Notes: generated by a model from the sequence alone, not told the origin. Shown: positions 25,018-35,500, counted from the stretch's first letter. The stretch is 64,000 nt of DNA from Pseudomonas cremoricolorata DSM 17059 = NBRC 16634 (GCF_000425745.1 NZ_AUEA01000007.1:186001-250000); one strand, 5' to 3'. Numbers and translations are program-made.

Positions 25018-26591
25018 GCAGAAATCTCTTCGTGACAGTAGCTCAGGAAAATTCGATAGGCGTTGGCGCGCATGGCCAATTGACGATCGGGACGATCGGC
25101 GTGCAGCGGGATCATCGAGATGAACAGCAGCACCACGCAAGGCATGATCTGCTTCACCGAGACCGAAGCTGCGAATTGCGTGCCCATGAACGAGCGCTGA
25201 ATCTGTTGCAGGCGAGCGTCGATGTGGAAGTCCAGTGTGACGCTTCCAGACGCGTCTTCGAGCAGCTCGTAACGTCCGGCAATGATCAGGTCGTACAAGC
25301 CGATGACCGAATGAGCCAGTTTGGCCAGGTCGTACTTCTGGTCGCCAAAGATCGAGAAGTCACCCGCTTCGGTCATGCCGCGTGGGTCGAGAATCTTGAT
25401 CGTTTCATTGCGCGAGTCGTACAGCACGTTGCTGAAGCAGACATCACCGTGCAGCACCGAATCGATGATCGGCAGGCCGGACACCTTGTCGATGCACGTT
25501 TCGGCAAGCTCGGCCAGCGATGGCATGGGCTTGCCGGCGTAGGTGAAGGGGGCCTGTGGGTCGATCAGACCTTGTGCAGCCGTTTCCTCCAGGCGCCGAC
25601 GCGTTTTCGCCCCATACAGCGCCTCGGCGTCGTTGGCCAGCGCTTGACGATCGAGGTCGGCAGGCAGCGCATGACGCATACGGGCAAAGAGGTCCTGGAA
25701 AATATCGAAGACTTTCTTCCAGAAGAACGCCGGGTTGCGGCCGTGTACGAACACTTCATTGAGCGGCGATAACGACAGGTATTCCAGGCAGTAAAAGGTG
25801 CCGCCCTGATCGTCGAAGGTGTAGTCGATCAGTTGCGGGGTATAGCGTTTCAGCGCAGGGGGGAGCGCCTTGAACCAGCGTGCCTCGGCCTGGATCTTGC
25901 GGTTGGGCTGACCTTTCTTGGTCACCAGGCCGTCGGCGATCACCAGCGAGTTGAAGGCACGCTGGGTAGTGATCGAAGCCCTGGACTTGAAATAGGTGTT
26001 GACGTGGCCCAAGTCGTTCCAGGCACCCACCAACTTGCCCTGCAAAGGTGTTTTCTGGCCGTAGCGGCGGATCGCTTCGACGAAGTTGCCCCGCGCCAGG
26101 CTCAGCGATTGCGTCAGCAGGCGTGGCGATGAAAACGAGAAGAAGCCACACCAGATCAGCTTGTCATCGGCGTCGGACGCCTCGTACTCCCAGCCATAGT
26201 CATCGGAGGTGGTGCTCACGCCGATGACATCGGCATCTGCCGGAATACCCTTGATGAAGGTATCGCCGTGCATCAGGCGCACAACGTGTTCGATCTGGTA
26301 GTCGTCCTGGGTGTTCAGCACATACAGCACCGACTCGGCCAGGGTGAAACCATCGGGCACGCGCACGACTTTGACGCCCGCGGTTTCGATCAGCAGATTG
26401 TCGCCGAGGCTGAGCTCGTAACTTTCCGGAAGCGAGACGACGATGTTGATATCGTCGAGTGTTTCGCGAATGGCGACAATCTGATGCTCCAGCAGCCGTT
26501 TGTTCCCCAGTGGCAACATGCACGGAGGAATCTTGCCGTATTCAGCCTGCAGCTCGGGAATGACGTAGGCACCGGAGTTGATGATGATCAT
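25014..26591 (-). CDS. Bifunctional nucleotidyltransferase-kinase fusion
   Basis: 525 residues in two parts. Residues 1-~215 look like a sugar-phosphate nucleotidyltransferase (MIIINSGAYVIPELQAEYGK, LPLGNKRLLEHQIVAI, RLMHGDTFIKGIP). Residues ~230-525 look like an APH/choline-kinase-type phosphotransferase: LHGDVCFSNVLYD (H381-G-D, N388) and KILDPRGMTEAGDFSIFGDQ (Asp402 metal ligand). A single protein could thus phosphorylate a small molecule and then activate it, in the manner of LicA plus LicC. The start overlaps the HAD gene stop by one base (TAATG) and the 3' end overlaps the next nucleotidyltransferase. Substrate unknown. The first domain lacks a textbook GxGxR loop, so its activity needs proof. 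Confidence 0.75.
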   Translation of the reverse strand: MIIINSGAYVIPELQAEYGKIPPCMLPLGNKRLLEHQIVAIRETLDDINIVVSLPESYELSLGDNLLIETAGVKVVRVPDGFTLAESVLYVLNTQDDYQIEHVVRLMHGDTFIKGIPADADVIGVSTTSDDYGWEYEASDADDKLIWCGFFSFSSPRLLTQSLSLARGNFVEAIRRYGQKTPLQGKLVGAWNDLGHVNTYFKSRASITTQRAFNSLVIADGLVTKKGQPNRKIQAEARWFKALPPALKRYTPQLIDYTFDDQGGTFYCLEYLSLSPLNEVFVHGRNPAFFWKKVFDIFQDLFARMRHALPADLDRQALANDAEALYGAKTRRRLEETAAQGLIDPQAPFTYAGKPMPSLAELAETCIDKVSGLPIIDSVLHGDVCFSNVLYDSRNETIKILDPRGMTEAGDFSIFGDQKYDLAKLAHSVIGLYDLIIAGRYELLEDASGSVTLDFHIDARLQQIQRSFMGTQFAASVSVKQIMPCVVLLFISMIPLHADRPDRQLAMRANAYRIFLSYCHEEISA

Positions 26592-26959
26592 TATTTGATG
26601 CCTACCAGTGATTTGATCTCGTCGTAGGACAGCCGCTCGAACTCATCGGGGCGGATGGCCTTGTCGTCGACATAGAACCCCTCGTTACCGCACCAGGGCT
26701 TGCCGACATAGATTTCATCGTAGGGAATCTCGTGCTTGGCCAGCCACGCCAGAATGATCGGCAGGGTGTTGGCGGTGATCTTGCCAACGTTGCCTTCATA
26801 GGTGCGCATGTTGCGGCTGGTGGAGATGACGATGTCGAAGCCCATCTGTTTGTAGGACTGCAGCTTCTCGCGGATATTGGGACGCAATGCGGCATCGGCG
26901 TAGCTACCGGCTCCTTTGGAGCAGATGGTTTCGTCGAGGTCCATGATGATTCGTTTCAT
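26591..26959 (-). CDS. Small HAD-family capsule biosynthesis phosphatase (EcbF/BcbF-like)
   Basis: 122 residues. The N-terminal MKRIIMDLDETIC carries the HAD nucleophile motif D-x-D (Asp6, Asp8), followed by the motif II Ser/Thr segment VISTSRNMRTYEGN (near 47) and the C-terminal FYVDDKAIRPDEF motif. The size and sequence match what I recall of the EcbF/BcbF capsule phosphatase family of Pasteurellaceae loci. It would dephosphorylate a sugar- or polyol-phosphate intermediate. It shares an operon with the nucleotidyltransferase-kinase fusion (TAATG overlap). No good Shine-Dalgarno precedes the ATG. Confidence 0.75.
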   Translation of the reverse strand: MKRIIMDLDETICSKGAGSYADAALRPNIREKLQSYKQMGFDIVISTSRNMRTYEGNVGKITANTLPIILAWLAKHEIPYDEIYVGKPWCGNEGFYVDDKAIRPDEFERLSYDEIKSLVGIK

Positions 26960-26990
26960 AAAAGGGCTCTAGATTGAGAGTCGACAGAAG

Positions 26991-27815
26991 CTAGCCACGC
27001 TTCCCATTGATGTAGACCAGGGAGCGGTTGTTTCCAAAGTTCAGGTCCCACGGAGCCGGACGCACGACGTGGTCGACGTTGCGTGGGCCATGCCACGCCT
27101 TGCCTTCGAATTCAGGAAAATGCTTGGCGATGTAATCTCGGGTGCGTTGCTCGCGTGCTGCACTTGCAGAGGTTCTGTCCTGGCGCGCCACATTGACCTT
27201 GAGATCCACACGGTTGGTGGGAATGCCTTGGTCCAGAAAAAACGCCCTGATCAGTGGGCTGGCGAAGAAACCGTGACTGTTGCCGAATTTGCGCGAGAAG
27301 TTCAACAGCCAGTCTTCCAGCGTCAGGAAGTGCGCCATGGTGTCCGGGCTGCCGAAGATAAACTGATCGCTGCCGCCACTCAATGCCTTCACGTAGTTCA
27401 TCGCATCTTGCTGAGTAGCGTTGTGGAGCTCTTCGAGGGTGAAGCTGCAGTCAAGATCGAATCGGCAGCGCACCACCAAGTCGTAGTGCTTCTGCAGCGC
27501 CACAGAGCAGTCCTGCATCAGCTGAATGGCACGTTTGACACCGTACCATTGGTTGAGGATGAAGAAGTCCGGGAAGCTATCGGTGAAATCTGTGAGGATG
27601 TTTCGCTCGTTTTCCAGCTGCTCAGGCTCAGAAATGAACTCGTAGCCCACAAGATTGAAGCCATGCTCTTCGAAGGTGGCGAGCAGGGTGTCGTTGTAGT
27701 CGCTGTGCCAAGTCGAAAAGTAGAAGTCAGCGTCACCCAGTGCCTGTTTCATTTTTGATGCGACGCGCGCAAACGTCCTTGGGTGACCACTCAAGCACAC
27801 AGCTATTTTTGTCAT
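26991..27815 (-). CDS. Capsule-region protein of unknown function, possibly a glycosyltransferase
   Basis: 274 residues, no signal peptide or membrane helix. It begins MTKIAVCLSGHPRTF, then FYFSTWHSDYND, a start seen in several poorly characterised surface-polysaccharide proteins (a short Rossmann-like strand, then an SGHPRT-type loop). YDLVVRCRFDLD (near residue 110) could be a D-x-D metal site of a GT-A-like enzyme. AGGGAT lies 6 bases before the ATG. It is the first gene of the block that continues into the HAD phosphatase and nucleotidyltransferases, so I infer a role in making or transferring the same residue. I cannot name a family with confidence. Confidence 0.6.
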   Translation of the reverse strand: MTKIAVCLSGHPRTFARVASKMKQALGDADFYFSTWHSDYNDTLLATFEEHGFNLVGYEFISEPEQLENERNILTDFTDSFPDFFILNQWYGVKRAIQLMQDCSVALQKHYDLVVRCRFDLDCSFTLEELHNATQQDAMNYVKALSGGSDQFIFGSPDTMAHFLTLEDWLLNFSRKFGNSHGFFASPLIRAFFLDQGIPTNRVDLKVNVARQDRTSASAAREQRTRDYIAKHFPEFEGKAWHGPRNVDHVVRPAPWDLNFGNNRSLVYINGKRG

Positions 27816-28254
27816 TGCATATCCCTAAAAACTTTGATTGCCAGTTGCTCCGAGCTCGCGAAGTCCATGTGCTCGCGATCGGGCTGAGATGACGGTCCGG
27901 ATCGGGTCGAGAATCCCGCCAACGAGGCTGCCTGGGCGGTCCAGCGATCCCGAGGTACAGCGCTCGTCATTGTATTGGTCCTCGTCTCGCCACTCGAGTC
28001 ACTGCCAGTAGCATGGTCGATAAAGCCCGTTGGAGTCTCCCCAGGTCGTACTCTTGGAGAGAAAGCGGACGCATGAGGTTAGTTCACTGCTTCTCTCATG
28101 ACCAGTAGTGCTGGAGGTGGCCACTTCGACCCAATGCCGACTGTGCGTAACCGCTTATGAGCCAGAGCTGTAGACACTTCGCTGGCCCAGTAACAGCGGT
28201 TGAGCTGTTCTTGAGGCCAGCACTGTGTCGGCAATGCCCCTGTGTCCCAGACTG
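27816..28254. other. 439-base gap with no recognisable gene
   Basis: Between the kdsB-kdsC stop and the start of the 274-residue capsule gene (both on the minus strand). No frame has protein character, and I found no terminator hairpin with a T-tract. The promoter for the 27815-24298 block is probably here. Composition is mixed, without clear repeats; a decayed gene is possible but not shown. Confidence 0.5.
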
Positions 28255-29541
28255 CTATTGAGCCATCTTTGCCATGACCTTGGCATATCCCGAGGCCGTG
28301 CTCAGCACCGAAGCCTTGCCTTGAGCGGTGAGAATCGCGTCAGCAAGTTCTCGGAATGCCCCATGCCCCCCGGCGGTGGCCAGTACGTTGGTACTGGCGG
28401 CCTTCACGTAGGATGGCGCATCGGCGACCGCATAGGACATTCCACAAGCGGCGAAAGCGGGAAGGTCGATCGAGTCGTCCCCAATACAAACGGTTTGCGC
28501 CGCCGTGACCCCGGCCTGAGCAATGAGTGACTCGCAAGCGGCAAGTTTGTCTTTGACACCAAACTGGCATAGTTCAATACCCAGGTCAGCCACTCGCTTG
28601 CGCAGTGTCGCCGAGTCTCGGCCGGACAGCACCGCAACGCGGACGCCGTTCTCCTCGAGCATGCGCATTCCCATGCCATCGCGGACGTGGAAACGCTTCA
28701 GGCATTCACCGCTGCCGTCGTAGAAAATGCCACCATCGGTGAGCACGCCGTCGACATCCGTTATGACCAGGCGTATATCCGCCAGGGAAGGCTTGGCGGG
28801 CCTGCCAAGGCCCGAAATGATCGCTCTGACTTCCTCCAGACACTCAGGCGTATCGACGCCAGGACCGGTGGGCTCCACTTGGTATGCGCGAATACGATAG
28901 CCGGCATACATCAGACGCAGTTGCTCCAGCTTTTCGGCGCCTTCCATCATCGGCTGCTCAAGGCTCGAGTATTCGGCCAGCACCTGTCGCCGATAGGCGT
29001 AGACACCGACATGTTTGAGAAACTGAGCGAATTGCGCATCGCGCGGGTAGGGGATGGGGGATCGGCTGAAGTACAGCGCGTTACCGTTGGCAGCAAGCAC
29101 CACCTTCACGGTATTTGGGTTGTTGGCCTCTTGGCCATCGATCGCATGGCACAGCGTGCCAATCTGCACGCTCACATCACTGGCCATGCCTGCTGCGAGT
29201 GTTTCGATGTCGCCGGGGCGCACTAGGGGTTCATCACCCTGAAGGTTGATATACACATCTGCATCGACATGCTGCATGACTTCAGCGAGGCGGTCGGTAC
29301 CTGAAGGGTGATCGGCTGAGGTCATGACGAACTTCCCACCGAACTGCGTCACGGCGTCAGCTACCCGCTGGTCGTCCGTTGCTACGACGACTGTCGAAAC
29401 GCCTGCAACTTCAAGCGCGCGCTCGTAGACATGCTGGATCATCGGTTTACCGGCAATGTCCGCAAGCGGCTTGCCAGGCAGCCGTGTAGACCCATAGCGT
29501 GCGGGAATTACGATGGCAATACGTGGTTGTTCACTAGCCAT
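28255..29541 (-). CDS. KdsB-KdsC fusion: CMP-Kdo synthetase / Kdo-8-phosphate phosphatase
   Basis: One 428-residue frame carries two enzymes normally encoded separately. Residues 1-~248 are KdsB: IPARYGSTRLPGKPL (12-26), INLQGDEPLVRPGDIE (98-113), NPNTVKVV, YFSRSPIPYPR and EKLEQLRLM, giving CMP-Kdo from CTP and Kdo. Residues ~252-428 are KdsC, a HAD phosphatase: DVDGVLTDGGIFYDG with Asp262 and Asp264, VLSGRDS, and CIGDDSIDLPAF, releasing Kdo from Kdo-8-phosphate. The junction is a short GRPAKPSLAD linker. The ATG at 29541 is preferred because AAAGGA lies 8 bases upstream; GTG 29547 is the alternative. The gene starts 25 bases after kdsA, so consecutive pathway steps are co-transcribed. Confidence 0.93.
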   Translation of the reverse strand: MASEQPRIAIVIPARYGSTRLPGKPLADIAGKPMIQHVYERALEVAGVSTVVVATDDQRVADAVTQFGGKFVMTSADHPSGTDRLAEVMQHVDADVYINLQGDEPLVRPGDIETLAAGMASDVSVQIGTLCHAIDGQEANNPNTVKVVLAANGNALYFSRSPIPYPRDAQFAQFLKHVGVYAYRRQVLAEYSSLEQPMMEGAEKLEQLRLMYAGYRIRAYQVEPTGPGVDTPECLEEVRAIISGLGRPAKPSLADIRLVITDVDGVLTDGGIFYDGSGECLKRFHVRDGMGMRMLEENGVRVAVLSGRDSATLRKRVADLGIELCQFGVKDKLAACESLIAQAGVTAAQTVCIGDDSIDLPAFAACGMSYAVADAPSYVKAASTNVLATAGGHGAFRELADAILTAQGKASVLSTASGYAKVMAKMAQ

Positions 29542-29566
29542 GCTCACAATCCTTTCCGTGCAGAAA

Positions 29567-30499
<933 letters not shown>

Positions 30500-30593
30500 T
30501 CACCCTGGGCGATAGTCCTACAATTCGGGCTCAGGTGTGGCAGTTGGCCTCGCTGAACTCGCACAAGTAATGAGCTGATTGGAGAAATTGGAA

Positions 30594-31715
30594 ATGCGCA
30601 AGATGTCTACCGCTTTAGCTCTTTCTGCAGGTGTGCTGGCGTTGTCGGGCCTCTCCGCGCCCGCCGTCGCCAACGACGCGTGCGACCTCAGCACGATTTC
30701 AGTCAAGGGTGAAGTCAAGCTCAATGGCCAATGTACTTATCACGGTGGGCTGCAAATCAGACAGAGCAACACTTCTCTGGATTGCAACGGAGCAACGCTC
30801 GTCGGTGACAAGGGGGATAAATTTGGCATCATGATCAAAGGGACGGGAATCAACAACATCAAGGTCTCGAATTGCAGGCTGTTGGGTTATGACACCACGC
30901 CGATCATGATCATGAGCGGCGAAAAAAGCGATGTCCTGTCAGACATGCGTGAAGAGGGGTTTCTGCGGGCTCCGTACAATGTCGTGCTGGACAAGATAAC
31001 TATCGAAGGCACCCGAGGTAATGCGGTGCATTTTAATGGCTACGTCAACAACTCTGTTTTAAAAAACTCGAAGATCATCGGATCGCGTGGAGTGGCGGTT
31101 TACCTCGGTGGCAGCACTCGGGGCATCACGTTGGAGAACAACGTATTCTCGATGAACGGTGGCGTGAATGAAGCCAAGCAGCGCGAGGCCGTTGCGGTGG
31201 ACTCATCGGCACGTAACATCATCAGGGATAACAAGTTTGTGGGTAACGCCGCAGGTGGGATATTTCTCTACAAAAACTGCGGCGAATACAGTCGCCGTCC
31301 TGGGGCAAAGCTCAAGCTAAGATGGCAGCCAGCTGATGACAATCTGATCACCAGAAATACGTTCTCTCATGAAAAGATAGGGGTGTGGGTCGCGTCCAGG
31401 CAGAGCAAGGATTTAAGTCGCCTTAAGTGCGGAGATCCCTCGGTCGATGGCGCAGGAAAGTTCTATCGGGATTATGCAGACAATAATGTAATTACCGACA
31501 ATTTCTTCTGCAGTGTGAAAACGGCGGTGCGCATTGAGGGGGATAATAACCGCTTGGCCGGCAACATGTATGACATTGCCACCAAGCGAACGGTACTGAT
31601 TCCGTTTGCCGAACGTCCCAAGCCCGACGGTTCCGTATCCAAGGGAAATGTCTTGGATGACAGCAGCAACCGACCCGGGGGGATCGAGAAGTGTGACGGC
31701 ATTCAATTTAGATAA
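30594..31715 (+). CDS. Secreted right-handed parallel beta-helix protein
   Basis: 373 residues with a clean Sec signal peptide (MRKMSTALALSAGVLALSGL, cleavage after AVA at residue 26), so periplasmic or secreted. The mature part is rich in beta-helix rungs with N-I/V-I and D-N-x-I patterns (GINNIKVSNC, VLDKITIEGT, RNIIRDNKF, DDNLITRNTF, DNNVITDNFF, GDNNRLAGNM), like pectate-lyase and alginate-epimerase folds. Several Cys could form disulfides. Such folds often bind, cut or epimerise acidic polysaccharides, so it may process or clear capsule polymer in the periplasm (inference). The ATG at 30594 has GGAGA upstream. It is one of the few plus-strand genes in the core and diverges from kdsA. Confidence 0.82.
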   Translation: MRKMSTALALSAGVLALSGLSAPAVANDACDLSTISVKGEVKLNGQCTYHGGLQIRQSNTSLDCNGATLVGDKGDKFGIMIKGTGINNIKVSNCRLLGYDTTPIMIMSGEKSDVLSDMREEGFLRAPYNVVLDKITIEGTRGNAVHFNGYVNNSVLKNSKIIGSRGVAVYLGGSTRGITLENNVFSMNGGVNEAKQREAVAVDSSARNIIRDNKFVGNAAGGIFLYKNCGEYSRRPGAKLKLRWQPADDNLITRNTFSHEKIGVWVASRQSKDLSRLKCGDPSVDGAGKFYRDYADNNVITDNFFCSVKTAVRIEGDNNRLAGNMYDIATKRTVLIPFAERPKPDGSVSKGNVLDDSSNRPGGIEKCDGIQFR

Positions 31716-31792
31716 AATTGTTGGCGCATGACAGGCTGATGGCTAGTTCACCAGCCCAGTCAAGCGCCGGGATATCGATGCTTTGACACACT

Positions 31793-31825
31793 CCGCATGC
31801 CTTTGCGATACGCAAAGGCATGCGG
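31793..31825. terminator. Strong hairpin between convergent genes
   Basis: A 15-bp perfect stem, CCGCATGCCTTTGCG / CGCAAAGGCATGCGG, with loop ATA, between the beta-helix gene (plus) and the hexapeptide acyltransferase (minus). No long T-tract follows on either strand, so it may act as a Rho-dependent or bidirectional end. Confidence 0.65.
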
Positions 31826-31905
31826 ACATTAGCGTCTGTTAGCGCAAAAATAGCCTCGATCGTCACTCGATGGGACACGATCGTTCCAAGCGTGCTTGGG
31901 AATGG

Positions 31906-32487
31906 TTACAGACGTTTTTCATTCCACGACACGTTCGACTTCAGCACTTTTGCTGGTATGCCTGCTGCCAACGAGTTTTCAGGGACGCTGCGGGTGACAA
32001 TGGAGCCTGCCCCTACGATAGAGCCATCTCCAATCGATACTCCCTTGTAGATGTAGACGTTTTCTGCAAGCCATACACGATTGCCGACCTCGATTCCGGC
32101 ATCGGGGTTGATCCGGCTATTGGTCGTGAGGTCGACGATCGAGTGCATGTCAGACGTTCGGATTCGGACGTTAGCGAACAGGCATCTCTCGCCGATGGTA
32201 ACCGAGGTGCCGTCCGAAGCGAGAATCCAGCAAGGTTTGTTGAACTTCGTCCGAGCGCCGATCTTAAGCGTAGACTTGCCTATAACCCTGAGGTCTCCGG
32301 TCAGTTTGCAACCGTCCCCCAGAATCACGGTGCCACCAGATTCTGAGAAGATCAGTTTGAAATTGGCAAGTCTGACATTTTCGCCAATCACGACCTTGGC
32401 GCCTGTACCCTTGAACTGAATTACACACTTATCATTAGTGATGGGGGTGCCGATAATTTCGTTGCCCTCAAGATTGATAACTTTCAT
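31906..32487 (-). CDS. Hexapeptide-repeat (left-handed beta-helix) acyltransferase
   Basis: 193 residues with many imperfect hexapeptide repeats ([LIV]-G-x-x-x-x): VVIGENVRL, VILGDGCKL, LKIGARTKF, VTIGERCLF, IEVGNRVWL, VSIGDGSIVGAGSIV, ending NSLAAGIPAKVL. The C-terminal SLAAGIPAKVLKSN matches sugar O-acetyltransferases of the NodL/LacA/WbbJ type. A candidate catalytic His lies in MHSIVDL (near residue 114). It probably O-acetylates the capsule. An AGGGAA ribosome site precedes the ATG. A factor-independent terminator just upstream separates it from the giant gene, so it needs read-through or its own promoter. Confidence 0.85.
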   Translation of the reverse strand: MKVINLEGNEIIGTPITNDKCVIQFKGTGAKVVIGENVRLANFKLIFSESGGTVILGDGCKLTGDLRVIGKSTLKIGARTKFNKPCWILASDGTSVTIGERCLFANVRIRTSDMHSIVDLTTNSRINPDAGIEVGNRVWLAENVYIYKGVSIGDGSIVGAGSIVTRSVPENSLAAGIPAKVLKSNVSWNEKRL

Positions 32488-32504
32488 CGCGTTCCCTGTG
32501 CTTT

Positions 32505-32530
32505 AAAAAAGGGCGCCTTTGAGGGCGCCC
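32505..32530 (-). terminator. Rho-independent terminator after the first giant gene
   Basis: On the minus strand: GGGCGCC-ctcaaa-GGCGCCC followed by six Ts. It starts 12 bases after the giant gene stop and ends about 17 bases before the start of the acyltransferase. Confidence 0.88.
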
Positions 32531-32541
32531 GTACGACAATT

Positions 32542-35500
32542 CTACTTCTTTTTCATTGCAGCGATGTAGCGAACCACGTCTTCGACTTCTGCTGCAGCGT
32601 TGGTCTCAGGATTGAAGTACCGGCTGCTCTCGATGTACGCGAAATGGAACAACTCCTCGACCGTGCGGCGACGCGTTCGAGAGGTGAGTGACTGTTGGTC
32701 GGCCGTTGCCCCCCATCCAGCATAGAAGGGCATACCATAGCAATGAACAATTTTTCCGGCCATCAGCGCTTCGAAGCCCATGCCGGAGGTCATTACATAC
32801 ACTTCATCAACCACATCAAACAGCGCGAATGGGTTGATGTCATAGAGAATCGGGTAGACATTGCTCATATGCTGCGTGAACGCGAGCTTCTCATTGCTGA
32901 AGTAGCTCGATTTGCCGCCTTTGATCGCATCAGGGTGCTGTTTGACAAGGATGTCGCAGTCGCTACGCTCACGGCAGACTTCATGGATCATGCGATTGAA
33001 TGCTTCTTCCGAGCCTAGTCCGGAGGCTACCGATTGGTCGCCAAAGCGCTGATCTACCAACAGTAGTTTTTTTCGCCCAGGCGTGCCTGCGAGCATCGGG
33101 ATGTCGGGTGCGTGGTTGTACTTCGAGATCCGCTCTTTGACAATCAAATCGATGGCATTACGACTGCGCTCCAATTGGGCCGGTGTCAACTCAGGACCGT
33201 TTTCCAATAGTCGACTGAGCCTGGAGATCTTGTTCGCATCATAGTAGGCGGTGGTGTCGTCAAGGATCACCGACAGGCCTGGCTCCTGAGCCAAGCCGAT
33301 GTCGCGAGAACGGATGAAGCCGTCCTCAAGATAGACAGTAGGCCGAGCCAAAGTATGCGCCATCGCGCGCTGCTTGCTTTTCCCGACGTTTTCGGTGATC
33401 CCCCACTGGAAGAAGATCTCGGTAGACGCCAGGTTTTGAATGGTGACGTCTTTACTTGTAGTGCTGATCAGTGTTCTCGCGCGGAGCATTGATTGAACAT
33501 GCAGCTGGGTGGTCCGCAGCGTGGCCGCACTCGAAGGGATAGCAACCACATCCAGTGGTGCCTTGGCGAACAGCCGGTCAAGCGCATCGGGTTTTCGTTG
33601 TACCAGTCCGTGTTCAGCAACGCGCTCCAGTTCACTGATGATCCGGCTCGTGGCCTGGCCGTCAAACGTTCCGATGCCGAACATGTTCGACGCCCATTGC
33701 ATGCCTTCATCCGTAAAGGTGAACGTGCCGTCATTGAACTGAATGATGTAGCTTTCGAGGGCAGCGACGTCTTTTGCCGCAGGAATGCCCGCTTTCTCCC
33801 AGATCTGATCGAAATCGATATATTTGATTGACAGCGCAGGTCGGCCCATCAGCCGCCCTTCAAACAGCATGGTGCTGTTGATCGAAGTAATGATGTCTGA
33901 ATGGTAGAGCGTTTCCTCTGGAGAGGTGAGGTAGCAGTGACCCTCGTCGATCGCCACGTGCTCAGCATCTGAAAGCACTTTTCGTGTTGCGCCGCCCAAG
34001 ATGTCTTCCTTGTTAGGAGGTAGGCGCACCAGCAGTTGCATACCGAGTTTACGGGTAACTGCCTCAAGATCAATGATGGCCTTGCGTTGCGAAAGAAGTG
34101 CGATCTTTTTATCCAGTTGCGAATCGAGAGGCTGTGTCGCGAAAAGAATGGTGCGCTTATCACTCTTCAAGCCGTACAGGCGACAGAATTGTGCACGTGA
34201 CAATGCCGGTTGATAGCTCGTGTAGATATCAAACTTCGGTGCACCAACACTTTTGAACAGCTGATCAGGATAGCCGCGCTCGGTGAAGATTTCACGCTGC
34301 ATGCCGCCCCAGCCCAAAATTAGATCAGCAGAGGGGACAGAGGCTTTGGAGGTAATGTCCCAGTAATACTTTTCGCGATCAACAAACACGGATTCGTGAG
34401 GAATCAGGATTCTTGGGATATCGAGTTCTGAACATACGTCGGCGATGATCCGCATGGCTGCGGACCAATCGAACGTGAAGACCACGGCCTTGATTTTGCC
34501 GCGAAGAGGTACCAGGCGGTTGATCAACATGCGCCGATACAGCGCTGGGTCTTCTCGGGTCATGCGCAGTACAGACTGCCGAACACCTTGTTCATCAATG
34601 CCCCGGATGAAGTCCAGGGGGGCAAACTGATAATGCTCACTGTTCGTCACTTTTTGAATCAGCGCATCGCCATGCCCTTTGATCCACGGTACATACAGGA
34701 AGATGGGCTTACTATCACTCAGTGCGGCTTTCAGTTCAGCGCCTGGATAGGAGTTGAACCAGTCTGGCACCAAGGCTTTTGCAGCAGCCGGCGCGGCGGG
34801 CTTCACAGGTGGTTTGGCGGGAGCCGTTTCTGCCACTTTCGCAACAGGCTTGGCAGGTGCTTTCACTGGGGCTTTGGCAGGTGCTTTGGCAGGTGCTTTT
34901 ACTGGGCCTTTAGCAGGTGCTTTAGCGGCAGGCTTGGCAGCTGGTTTGGCAGGGGCCTTAGCCGGAGTTGCAGCTTTGGCTTTGGCTGCGGGTTTGTCAT
35001 TCGCTGGTTTAGTCGCCGCTCCAGTCGGAGCCTTGGCAATTGCGCGAGCGGCGGCGGCAGACGACTTCGCCTTGGCTTCTGATAGAGCGAGTTTTTCAGC
35101 ATCTCGCGCTTGCGCCATTTTCACCAGGGCGTCTTCAATCTTCAGAGGTGTGCCGTCTTCGGCATCGTAGTACTTGCTGTAGAGAATATACGCAGCTGCA
35201 AACACTTCCAGCGCCGTGAGTTTTCGCGTTCTACGTGGGTTGGCCTGGCGATCATCGGTCAACCCCCAGCCGGAATAGAACGCACAGCCCAAGGTTGTGA
35301 CTGTAATGCCTCGCAGCAGAGCTTCGAATCCGCCCAGCGAGGTAACGGTATAGACATGGTCTACGTCCAGAAATGCTGGTGGAAGGGGCGTGTCTGCTTT
35401 GAGGACTGTGGAGATTTTCTCAACTTCCGCCTCATCGGAGGGCTGAAGCTTGTACCTCGCCGAGTCTGGGTGAGGCTTATAGATAATCTGGGCGTCCGGG

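Noticed and set aside
28255..29541. Possibility that the KdsB-KdsC fusion is an assembly artefact
   Set aside because: The frame is continuous through a plausible GRPAKPSLAD linker, both halves are intact, and there is no leftover start, ribosome site or stop at the junction.
34588..35170. Plus-strand Ala/Gly-rich frames opposite the first giant gene
   Set aside because: They mirror the Ala/Pro/Lys linker codons of the real minus-strand gene and have no start region or family.
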